A program made the position numbers and the translations under genes. Positions 1-9,540 of a DNA stretch of 64,000 nt are shown here, in pieces (within the stretch, counting starts at the first letter, position 1; each line of letters starts with the position of its first letter). The notes below the pieces were generated by a model. The model worked only from the letters and a program-made list of their open reading frames with translations, was not told the origin of the DNA and did not search any database. Source of the stretch: Perca fluviatilis (Eukaryota; Chordata; Actinopteri; Perciformes; Percidae); the NCBI RefSeq assembly GCF_010015445.1, contig NC_053118.1, positions 7,501,781 through 7,565,780 of the forward strand. Reading direction: 5' to 3'.

Positions 1-9
1 AGATATATA

Positions 10-626
10 CAGTATCTCACAAAAGTGAGTACATCCCTCACATTTTAGTAAATATTTCATTATATCTTTTAATGGGACAACAGAAGAAATTACACGTTGC
101 TACAATGTAAAGTATTAAGTGTACAGCTTGTATAACAGTGTAAATGTGCTGTCCCCTCAAAATAATTCAACACACAGCCATTAATGTCTAAACCGCTGGC
201 AACTAAAGTCACTACACCCCTATGTTAAATTCCCATAGAGGCAGGCAGATGTTTATTATAAAGGCCAGTTATTTCATGGATCCAGGATACTATGCATCCT
301 GATAAAGTTCCCTTGGCCTTTGGAATTAAAATACCCACATCATCACATACCCTTCACCATACCTAGAGATTGGCATGGTTTTATGTCGGTTAGCCTAATA
401 GCTGGTTTGATTTGCATTGAGAGATGATTTTATGGAAAGTACCCCATGCCAATCTTTAGACATTAATGGCTGTGTGTTGAGTTATTTTGAGGGGACAGCA
501 CATTTACACTGTTATACAAGCTGTACACTTAATACTTTACATTGTAGCAACGTGTAATTTCTTCATTAAAAGATATAATGAAATATTTAATAAAATGTGA
601 GGGGTGTACTCACTTTTGTGAGATAC

Positions 627-628
<2 letters not shown>
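10..628. mobile_element. Tc1/mariner-like MITE with long terminal inverted repeats
   Basis: The left arm (about 10-190) reappears as its reverse complement at about 456-628. Both ends begin with CAGTATCTCACAAAAGTGAG, and both arms share the long stretch that ends in the TTAGACATTAATGG block. TA dinucleotides lie next to the left end, as expected for TA-targeting Tc1/mariner elements. The ~260-base centre has no transposase frame, so this is a non-autonomous element. Arm identity is high with small indels, suggesting fairly recent activity. The superfamily assignment rests on arm length and the TA flank, not on any protein. Confidence 0.8.

Positions 629-682
<54 letters not shown>
629..682. 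repeat. (TG)n(TA)n microsatellite
   Basis: A short TG run passes directly into about 20 TA units immediately next to the right arm of the MITE. Simple repeat with no coding content. Confidence 0.95.
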
Positions 683-685
<3 letters not shown>

Positions 686-2184
686 TACGTGATGTCTATG
701 GTCTCTCCTGTCAGACACTAACCTGCTGGGTTCATGACTCACTCTGCACTGTACACGTAACATCAAACTCCATGCTACGTGTAGAACATTACTCCTAAAC
801 TATGAAAGTGGAAGCTATCCGATAATTGGTCATTTGTTCCTCTATCCTAAAAAACACACATCTACCACTTGACAAGTGGACGTTACTTGAATGAATGAAT
901 TGAACAATGACATTTTCATAATTTTATTTCAAACTCTTCCAAATAAGAAATAAAAATCAGAATGAGTGGTTTTCGTGTTTAGTTTGTACGTGTCAAACCC
1001 AGTTGGGTTTGACACGCTGGCTTGTTACTCTTTTTGTCAGGATAAAGTTCAACATGAGAGATGTTAGCTTTAAAGGGGCACTCCACCGTTTTTACACGTC
1101 AAAGAGTTCCTTTGAGGCTCTGGAAGAGCTTTGTCACTCAAGACGTCATTTGAATTTAGAAACAACTCATTTTTAACGCAACGTCTGCATCCCGAACTGG
1201 GGGCGTAATTATCTGTTTCTCACGTCCACCACTCCAATATATATCTCATGTGCTACCAAATCACACATTAGTCAAAGTTTACTGCTCAAACTAACTGTAG
1301 GCACGGCTTATGGCTACAGATACACAACTCTGAAATCATGTAACCACTGAGTTGTCACATTATGCAACATTGTGAATGCTGTCGTGATGTAAACATAAGA
1401 ATCTTTCTTATCTTTACTTTCCATCCCACATAACATGAACGTGGTGAAAGATGCTATCAAGTTGTATTGGGGACTGTCTAAGAAGAGCGGGAACAAGTCT
1501 TATATTTGATTTCATAAAAAAGCAAGACCCTCAGTGTTATTTAAATGTAATATGTTATCTACTGGAGCAGGCAAAGGGCTGATTTTCACCCCACTTCCAA
1601 TTCCAAAGAATCTAACTATATAAGAATTAGTTTAGCTCTTTTGATCTCACAAGGGAATACTAAAATAAAATATAAATCTTTAAAAGTGTAATGGGAGGTT
1701 AACAATAAATAACGTGACAATACTTTCCACAGTTTTTATGTGATGTCATTCTCTGGTTGGGATAAGGATGAGGCGTCATTGGAGGAAAAGTGAGTAATCT
1801 TTGAAATTTTGGGATCCACCCGCACACACTCACATAATACTATATATTATGTGAAGCTGACAGCCACACACTGTCATACACTGTCCCTCCACACATCGGC
1901 GCTACAATCATGCAGCTGTGTGGAGGCAGAGCAGCGAGGACTCCTCGTCATGTTCTCTGTAGTCTGACTGAGCTTATACTCCATCTCTCACTTCAATCTG
2001 ACTTCTGCAACTCGTTGTGTGAATGCTGATTTAGCAGCATTCACACATATATACCATATTATTCCATATGGTTTTCGGTGGCCTATTACTTATGCATAAT
2101 TTAAGCTACAAAACCCATGTTTTAGCTTTTTAATTTTGTCCTCTTTTGTATAAGGGGAGGACGCTGAATAAGCCTTTTTTTGAC
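683..2184. other. Non-coding stretch without recognised genes
   Basis: No supported exon or RNA gene is seen. The stretch is AT-rich. It includes a possible repeat fragment near 1070-1290, a small palindrome around 1841-1855 and a perfect hairpin at 2016-2047. Open frames here are short, have stops close by and resemble no known protein. Confidence 0.6.
2016..2047. repeat. Perfect 13-bp inverted repeat (hairpin, 6-base loop)
   Basis: TGTGTGAATGCTG, the loop ATTTAG, then the exact reverse complement CAGCATTCACACA. The structure is visible directly. No function is implied; it could be a subterminal hairpin of an unrecognised element. Confidence 0.85.
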
Positions 2185-2893
2185 TTTTCTCGACATAATA
2201 TACTATGACTTTTTTGGACATGCTATATTAAGACTTTTTATGACTTTTTTTGGACATGCTATATTAAGACTTTTTATGACTTTTTTTGGACATGCTATAC
2301 TATGACTTTTTCTAATCACTTTTTTCTCACATACAATACTATGACTTTTTTTGCGACATACTATACTATGACTTTTGTTGGCTTTTTTCAACATGCTATA
2401 ATATTACTTCTTTTGCGACATACTATACCATGACGTTTAATGACTTTTTTCGACATACTATTCTATGACGTTATTCAGACATAATATACTATTTTTTTCA
2501 ACTTTACATACAATACTATGACTTTTGACATATTCTATGACTTTTTTTGCGACATACTATACTATGTCTTTTTATGACTTTTTCAACATACTATACTATG
2601 ACTTTATGACTTTTTTTCGACATGCTATACTATGACTTTTTATGACTTTTTTCGACATGCTATACTATGTCTTTTGATGACTATTTTCTACATACTATAT
2701 AATATCACCTTTTTCAACATACTATACTATCACTTTTTCAGATTTTTTTCGACATATTATAGTATGACTTTTTCCGACATACTAGACCATGGCTTTTTGA
2801 CATACTATACTATGACTTTTTTCAACATGCTAATATGACTTTCTATGACTTTTTTCGACATACTATACTATGGCTTTTTTTGACATACGATAC
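2185..2893. repeat. AT-rich minisatellite, block 1
   Basis: Degenerate tandem units built from the words GACATACTATACTATGAC and TTTTTATGACTTTTTTCG. Unit length varies from about 20 to 35 bases because the two words recombine in different orders. Predicted open frames in this block are repeats of the same few residues and are not genes. Confidence 0.9.
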
Positions 2894-3467
2894 TATGTGT
2901 GGTGTGTGTATGGCGGAAGAAAGAGGACCCAAATGTAGAGGGAGGAAGGCAGGCAGGAGATGGTTGAACTCAGGGATTTAATATAACAAAAAACGGCAGC
3001 ACAAAGAATGGAAAACTCACGAAACGACAAACTGACGGGCAAAACACAGGCAGGAGCAAACTACGCAGAAACAGACACAAGGCACAGGGAAGAACACAAG
3101 ACAATCTAACAAGAGACAAAGGGAACACAGAGGCTAAATCCATGAGGTGATGAGTAAATCAGGAACAGGTGAGACAACAGGTGAAACACATCAGGCCGGG
3201 GCAGGGCAATCAACAAAGGAGGGAAAACACAGGAAGTAAATGGACAAGACAAGAGAGAAAACAGACTATCAAAATAAAACAGGAAACAGAACATAAACAG
3301 AGAAGTCACAACAGGGAACACAACAAAATATATATAGACCACAATACACAACACAGGATACATTTACAAGACAGGAACAGAAAACTACAAACACAGGAAA
3401 CATACAGAAACCAATAATACAGGCAACAGAAATGAACAAACAGGTAACAGAAATGTCCATAGCCATG
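2894..3467. mobile_element. Unclassified interspersed repeat inserted in the minisatellite
   Basis: A 574-base non-repetitive, purine-rich segment splits the minisatellite, which resumes directly on its right side. The edges are sharp, as expected for an insertion. Its 5' part (GACCCAAATGTAGAG and so on) resembles the insert at 4690-5375, so both may belong to one dispersed fish family. I could not define terminal repeats or a target duplication. Confidence 0.5.
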
Positions 3468-4689
3468 ACTTTTTTCAACATGCTATATATGACTTTTTAT
3501 GACTTTTTTCGACATACTATACTATGACTTTTTATGACTTTTTTCAACATGCTATATATGACTTTTTATGACTTTTTCGACATACTATACTATGACTTTT
3601 TATGACTTTTTTCGACATACTATACTATGACTTTTATCGACATAGTCACATCATAGACATAGTCACTTTTTTTCGACATACTATAAGTATGACTTTTGAT
3701 GGCTTTTTTCAACATGCTATACTATTACTTCTTTTGCGACATACTATACTATGACTTTTTTATCACTTTTTTTCGACATACTATACTATGACTTAATATG
3801 ACTTTTTTCGACATTCGATACTACAACTTTTTATGCAGTTTTTGACATACTATACTATTACTTTTTATGGCTTTTTTCGACATAATATACTTTGACTTTT
3901 TATTACTTTTTTCGACATACTATTCTATGACGTTCTTCAGACATACTATACTATTAGCTTTCTATGACTTTTTTTGACACAATATACTAAGACTTTTTAT
4001 TACTTTTTTCGACATACTATACTATGACATTATTCAGTCATACTATATATGACTTTATGACTTTTTTCGACATACTATACTAAGACTTTCTATGACTATT
4101 TTCGACTTACTATACTATGACTTTTTTGACATACTATACTATGACTTTTTATGGCTTTTTTGACATGCTATATTACTTCTTTTGCGACATACTATACTAT
4201 GACTTTTTTGACATACTATACTATGACTTTCTATGTCTTTTTTCAACTTACTGTACTATGACTTTTTTGACATACTATACTATGACTTCTTGACTTTATT
4301 CAACATGCTATATATGACTTTTTATGGCTTTTTTCGACATTATATACTATGACTTTCTATGACTTATTTTGACATACTATACTATGACTTCTTATGACTT
4401 TTTTCGAAATACAATACTATGACTTTTATCGACATACTATACTATGACTTTTTATGCCATTTTTGCGATATACTATAGTATGACTTTTTATGGTTTTTTT
4501 GACATACTATACTTTGACTTTTGAATTTGAATTTCGACTTTTGATAGTATAGCATGTTTTTTCAGCATGCAATACTATTACTTCTTTTGCGACATACTAT
4601 AACTTTTTATGGCTTTTTTCAACATGCGACATACTATACTATGAATTTTGATGACTTTTTTCGACATACTATTCTATGACGTTATTCAG
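3468..4689. repeat. AT-rich minisatellite, block 2
   Basis: About 1.2 kb of the same GACATACTATACTATGACTT tandem words as block 1, with variants such as a TTTTGCGACATAC form and a GACGTTATTCAGACATAC form. It is interrupted on the right by the insert that begins at about 4690. Confidence 0.9.
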
Positions 4690-5375
4690 ACATACTGTTA
4701 CGAGGGGGAACAGAACAGACTCAAGTGCAGAGCTCACAACAAAAGATTTATTTAGGATTTGGGGGAAAAGGGGGAGTGGGGAGGCAGACGCCAGGAATGG
4801 GGAACGGCTAAGGGAAGGGTAGAGAAACTGGAGGGCAGAGACACTCAGGGGAGCTGCGACTGGGGAGCCGCGGGAGAGACACTGGGACTGGAGAGCAGAT
4901 GAAGCGAGGAGAGGCTGGAGCAGGGTGCCGAGGGAGGGGTCCGTGAGGTGAAGCCAGCTGACTGGAGATGACGGTCGGATATGGAGATGGTGACTGAGGA
5001 GAAAAGACACAAAAGGTAAGTGAGGGTAGGCAACAGATAGGAAAACAAGAGGATTCAAAGAGTGTTAGCTTTGAGTTCCACCAGGGTGACTGGAGCAACG
5101 ATCAAGCGGAGATGGTCTGTTGAGCCGGGGTAGAGATACAGGTCTTGATTGCAGAGGAGAGGCAGATGTGCGCAGCGGGAGACGGTGATGACGGGATGGT
5201 AACCAGGTGCGCTCAATCAGCTGGCAGCAGCAGTGGGAGGGGGAGAGCAGAGTAGGCACAGAGAGAGAGACAGGCCAACAGAAAAACACAGAGGAGAGAA
5301 AACCAACCGAGAAACGAAATAGAGAATAGTAAACCAAAATAGAGAATAGTAAACAAAACAGGAAACTCACAGCCA
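4690..5375. mobile_element. Unclassified interspersed repeat, full copy (later copies truncated)
   Basis: A second non-repetitive insert in the minisatellite, from TGTTACGAGGGGGAACAG to CTCACAGCCATG. Its part from 4918 onward is the left edge of the 4.6 kb tandem unit. The portion 4690-4917 therefore occurs once, whereas 4918-5375 recurs at 9541-9998 and about 14179-14636. Minus-strand frames reading Ser/Pro/Leu-rich peptides are compositional. No transposase or inverted ends were identified. Confidence 0.5.
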
Positions 5376-5379
5376 TGCT

Positions 5380-5795
5380 ATTACTTTTTTTGACTTTCTA
5401 TACTATGACTTTTTATGACTTTTTCGACATGCTATACTATGACTTTTTATGATTTTTTTCGACATGCTATACTATGACTTTTTATGACTTCTTTTGGATA
5501 TACTATACTATGACTTTTAATGGCTTTTTTCAACATGCTATATTATGACGTTATTTAGTCAAACTATACTATTACCTTTCTATGACTTTTTTCAGCTTAC
5601 TTTGACTTTTTTGACATACGATACTATGACTATTTATGACTTTTTTGACATGCTATACTATGACTTTTTATGACATGCTATACTATGACTTTTTATAACT
5701 TCTTTTGGACATGCTATACTATGACTTTTTTATCACTTTTTTCTGACATACAATACTATGACTTTTATCAACATACTATACTATGACTTTTTATG
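5380..5795. repeat. AT-rich minisatellite, block 3 (unit 1; recurs at 9998-10443 and 14637-15078)
   Basis: The same tandem words as blocks 1 and 2, carried inside each copy of the 4.6 kb unit. It is split from block 4 by a LINE 3' fragment. Confidence 0.9.
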
Positions 5796-6392
5796 GCTAA
5801 ACAGACTGGTGAAGAGGGCTAGCTCTGTTCTGGTCTGCCCTCTGGACACCATAGAGGAGGTGGGGGGAGAGGAGGATGTTAGCCAGGCTGGCATCAATAA
5901 TGGGCAACACTTCTCACCCCCTACATGAGTCTGGGAGCTCCCTGATCAGCTCCTTCAGCAGCAGACTGCTGCAGCCTCAGTGTAAGAAGGGCGCGTACCG
6001 CAGGGGTCCTTCCATTCCAGCAGCAGTCAGACTCTTTAATGCAACGTCATAAAGTAGCACTGCTAGCTGTTTCTGCAATATGAGCCATCACTGGACAATA
6101 TTCCGGCCGCGCATAGTTACTTATTTATCAGTCTTTAGTCTAATATGTCATTTCTATTGATCTGTATATCTGTGTTTATATACTGTCTGTTTATATGAGG
6201 GTGTTTATTGTATAAATGTTTTTTTTAATTACTATAAATATAACTAATTCTATTTTTTTCTACTTCTTATACTTCATGTATATTTTTTCACCTGTCTACT
6301 TAATGTGTATTTGTGTTATTCTGATGTGTGTAAAAAAAAATATGAGGAGCTGTAGCACAGGAATTTCTTATCTTCTTATCTTATCTTATAGG
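5796..6392 (+). mobile_element. LINE 3' end (reverse transcriptase C-terminus plus 3' UTR), unit 1
   Basis: The plus-strand reading contains the C-terminal tail typical of fish non-LTR retrotransposon ORF2 (RLVKRASSVLVCPLDTIEEV and, in the next frame, MLARLASIM and SSRLLQPQCKKE). It is followed by an AT-rich 3' UTR ending in a short TCTTATCTTATCTTAT-type tail. It is broken by frameshifts and 5'-truncated. It sits inside the minisatellite, which resumes at once after the tail, so this is an old LINE insertion. I think it is a Rex1/L2-like family, but the clade is inferred. Confidence 0.75.
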
Positions 6393-6600
6393 ACTTTTTT
6401 GCAAGATACTATACTATGACTTTTTATGGATATTTTCAACATGCTATACTATTACTTCTTTTTCAACATACTATTCTATGACGTTATTCAGACATACTAT
6501 ACTATTACTTATGACTTTTTTCGACATAAGATAATGACTTTTTATCACTTTTCCTTCAACATACTGTACTATGACCTTTTTTGGATATACTATACTATTT
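6393..6600. repeat. AT-rich minisatellite, block 4 (unit 1; recurs at 11036-11250 and 15664-15870)
   Basis: A short continuation of the tandem words after the LINE insertion, decaying into unique sequence near the TTTCTAAAAAGAACC word. Confidence 0.85.
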
Positions 6601-8800
6601 CTAAAAAGAACCTTGAAATGTTCCACTTTTGGTGAATCAAAATTATCATTCAACATTTTAATGAAATTTATACTAATTAAAACCATTCCCACTTTTCCAA
6701 CTATTCTCCCTTCTACTGCAATTATGCCAGCGATTCAGTTTAGCTATAGCAATTTAGCTTTTCAGCATTCACAAGCATTTTCTGCAGGAAATGCATGTTC
6801 TAGTCATCATCCTTTTTATGACTGATTAACAAAGGTTTGAAACTGATTAGGGATTACTTTTCTGAAGAAGAGTGCAACAGATCTGGCCTTAATAGATTTT
6901 GGTAGGTAAGTTTTGATTGTTGTTTTCTAACAGCTGCCTGCAATAGCCCAATCATCTTCCACCTACTGTACCAAAAGACAAAACCTTTTAATTTATGATA
7001 AAAAATGATGTCTGAGGAAAAGGCTGGTGTTAAGTTAAACCATATCCAGGGAGGTGGAATTTTAGAAAAGCTTCAATTCAGGGGTGTGAGAATACAATTC
7101 CTCGTCCACTCACTTATCTCTGAAGCTTTCCAAAGCTTTTAGGATGGAGGACAACTAAACCATCTCCATGACAACTGAGCAACTCAACCCACTGAGGAAG
7201 CTAGAAACACACTAATCAGTTGGGGTAGAAGAAAATGTGATTTCTACTATCTGTCCTTGGTGTAAAACTAGTTTATTGTTCTTGTGCTGGCCTCTCCAGG
7301 TTGGGTGAGACGCTTTCACTGGACAGCGTCAGATTCTTCTGTTCTACACTGTGTGTTGACACAAACTTTTTATTTTGCGAACTACCTTTACATCTGGTTG
7401 GGGGTTCCTCTTTTTGCACATGCAGTGAGAAATCCTGTGCATACAGTTTGAAAGAACCACAGTGATGTATCGGCTCAGGTTTGGGATGGACTAGGAGAGT
7501 TGTCGGTTTAGTCTTTGAATTAAACTGGGAGGATACAGTCCTAATATTAACCCTATGAGCCCTATGGACAAAAAAATAATAACAAACACACAATACGTTA
7601 AAATATTTATTTTCTGTAAAACTGCATACAAAAATAAAACCTTTGGAGACCAATCATTCTCATGTATTTATAGCATTATTATGCCTTGTTATTTTTGTGC
7701 GGTCTAATCAGCCTGAAGTGTTTTATTCCAATTCAAATACAAATGTGTCAAACATGGAGCTTAGTGAAGGTTCAGGGAAGAGGTTTACGTTTGGCCACTT
7801 TATTGCTGGTGGTCCAATTCAACAGTTGAATTAAAGAGGCACTTCATGGATTACCATGTAAAGGTCTTTAGAAATATGGGCATTTACCAGGCAGGGAGGT
7901 TCTAATGCATTGATGTAGTATCCAGTGTCTTTGGGGCATGACCCATACTAAGAACTATAAATCAGTATATCCCACAATATCCTACTTCAATTTTAACCAT
8001 TATTTATTGCATGTGTCTCTCGCAAGTCCCCTTACTGTATGGAAGTGTAATGATGTCCCTTTAAAAAGGCATTAGGATTAGTGATCTGCTCCTGTATGAG
8101 AGGGATACAGGTGTGTGAGTTTCAGTAGATTATTGGAACACTTCAATGGAACAGAGCCATAATTCATTTTATAAGTTCTACCTGCACTTTTCCTGCTAGT
8201 TAAGTTAAATTGCCTGCTGTGAAAAAGGGTCTATAGAGGGAAACAGATCAGAGAGAATAAAACCAATTCTTGATTTAACTAAGCTCCATGTTTTGTTCTC
8301 ATTCACCAGAGTCCATCAGGAGAAATAATTTCGCTGATGTCATGCAACAGAACACATTCTGATTGGATCCAGTAGCCAAAGGGTATCTGTATACCTCTTC
8401 ACAAAGAGCCATCGCACAAACAGTAAACATGATTCACTCTCTTCACACTGAAGTACACCGCAACACATCCCATCAGCTAACGGCACCGTCAAGTCGTAAC
8501 AGTCAAATAATAAATATAATAAAGTTATTGTTCATATATGCACCCAAAGTCACACAGGTTACTGAGGAAGACACTCTTTTCCTTATTTTCCATCAGTGTT
8601 ATCACTGCCCTTTACGTAACAGTCATGGTTGTCAAATATCAAATATTTGGTCGAGATTTCATCAACAATGATCGAAGTGATCAATACACAGTATTTTCCT
8701 TTACATTATAGTCAGGCTCTGTGCCCACAGCCAAACAGCTGCAGCCAGGTGAAATTGAAATAATACACCACACTGTTCATGCATACATAACATAACATAA
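6601..8800. other. Core of the triplicated unit, no recognised gene (unit 1)
   Basis: About 2.2 kb without recognisable repeats or a known gene. The copies in units 2 and 3 are nearly identical. It contains one exon-like minus-strand stretch, listed separately. Other open frames are short and unlike known proteins. Confidence 0.5.
7386..7540 (-). pseudogene. Possible orphan exon of an unidentified gene (unit 1)
   Basis: On the minus strand a 155-base open stretch lies between a TTAATATTAG acceptor-like site and an AAAG/GTAGTT donor-like site. It encodes a peptide of ordinary composition (for example HPKPEPIHHCGSFKLYAQ) that is not low complexity. No neighbouring exon was found, and the acceptor has a poor pyrimidine tract. 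The frame stays open in all three tandem copies (also near 12040-12190 and 16660-16810), but the copies are too similar for this to prove selection. I do not recognise the protein. Confidence 0.25.
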
Positions 8801-8890
8801 CATAACATGCCTGCACGATATTGAAAAAAAAAAAAATGACATTGCGATATTTTTTTCCCATGCAATATATGCGAGGTTGGAAGTGGACTG
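8801..8890. mobile_element. hAT-type MITE fragment (CTGCACGATATTG family)
   Basis: The words TGCACGATATTGAAAAAAA and ATGACATTGCGATAT match the ends of the very common fish GGGCTGCACGATAT dispersed elements. Only a fragment is present. It recurs in units 2 and 3, preceded by a short CATAA tandem run. Confidence 0.5.
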
Positions 8891-8966
8891 ATGGAAATAA
8901 ACATGCATCACTTTTTTCCAAACGGTGAGGAAAGCTCTGGAGATAACTAATTTCAATTACATTACA

Positions 8967-8967
<1 letters not shown>

Positions 8968-9003
<36 letters not shown>
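8968..9003. repeat. (AT)n microsatellite (unit 1; also 13613-13643 and 18257-18327)
   Basis: A simple TA run that differs in length between the three tandem units, longest (about 70 bases) in unit 3. Confidence 0.95.
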
Positions 9004-9009
<6 letters not shown>

Positions 9010-9011
<2 letters not shown>

Positions 9012-9130
9012 CAGGGCTCCACACTAACTTTTTGCCTTGGTTGCACTGGTGCGCCTAACTTTTTTTATTTAGGTGCACCAGCACAAAATTTAGGTGCACC
9101 CAAATTTTTCCTCGCATCGCCGTAACGCTG
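9010..9130 (+). mobile_element. GGTGCACC-type dispersed repeat end (unit 1)
   Basis: It begins CAGGGCTCCACACTAACTTT and contains an internal imperfect palindrome in which GGTTGCACTGGTGC pairs with GGTGCACCAGCAC. It looks like the terminal part of a dispersed fish DNA transposon. It recurs near 13650 and 18330. No partner end was located. Confidence 0.45.
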
Positions 9131-9390
9131 AATGGCGATACACGATATATAGCTCTGTATTTTTTTACAAAGTGGGCTAAATGTTCAGTTTTAAGTCAAA
9201 GCCACTTTTCACAAGCTCTTTTATTAAAACAGATTGTGATTAAAATAAAATGCAAAGACAGGGTTTTCTTTACCGTTTGAAAATATACAGCTGCAACACA
9301 TGTAAATGAAAGTTATCTAAAATAAATAGCCTGAGAAAGCTCCTTCATAAGCTTTCAACAACAATAACAGACTGATTAAAAGAGAGAGAG

Positions 9391-9470
9391 GACGCCCGGA
9401 TAGCTCAGTTGGTAAATATAGAGGTTTGACTCCGACCTGCAGCCCTTTCCTATATGACAGGCATGAAAAC
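9391..9470 (+). mobile_element. Truncated tRNA-derived SINE fragment (unit 1; also near 14035 and 18713)
   Basis: GGATAGCTCAGTTGGTA is a box A-like tRNA word, and GGTTTGACTCCGACCTGCA, about 12 bases later, is box B-like. The spacing is far too short for a tRNA and no cloverleaf can be drawn, so this is a deleted SINE head, not a tRNA gene. Confidence 0.6.
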
Positions 9471-9540
9471 GGGTCAGGGGTGAAAAAGGTGAGAAGGATA
9501 TTACCCCTCTAGGGGGGTCCGGGGGCATGCCCCCCCGGAA

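Larger units (their letters stand above)
4918..9540. repeat. Tandem segmental duplication, unit 1 (~4.62 kb)
   Basis: Starts at GAGCAGGGTGCCGAGG and ends at GGGGGCATGCCCCCCCGGAA. The order is: repeat tail, minisatellite, LINE 3' end, minisatellite, ~2 kb low-complexity-free DNA, (AT)n, GGTGCACC-type repeat, tRNA-like fragment. Corresponding landmarks recur 4,623-4,646 bases later in unit 2. The sequence is near-identical to units 2 and 3 apart from small indels. Confidence 0.95.

Noticed and set aside
2185..4690. CRISPR-like or coding tandem array
   Set aside because: The units are degenerate, with no constant repeat and unique spacers. The sequence is a eukaryotic minisatellite, and the frames are Phe/Tyr/Thr repeats.
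7643..7834. Small plus-strand protein beginning METNHSHVFIALLCLV with a signal-peptide-like start
   Set aside because: Its opening Met is not an ATG in the sequence and no further exon or domain supports it. It recurs only because the unit is triplicated.
9391..9470. tRNA gene
   Set aside because: Box A and box B words are only about 12 bases apart and no cloverleaf can be formed, so it is a deleted SINE head.
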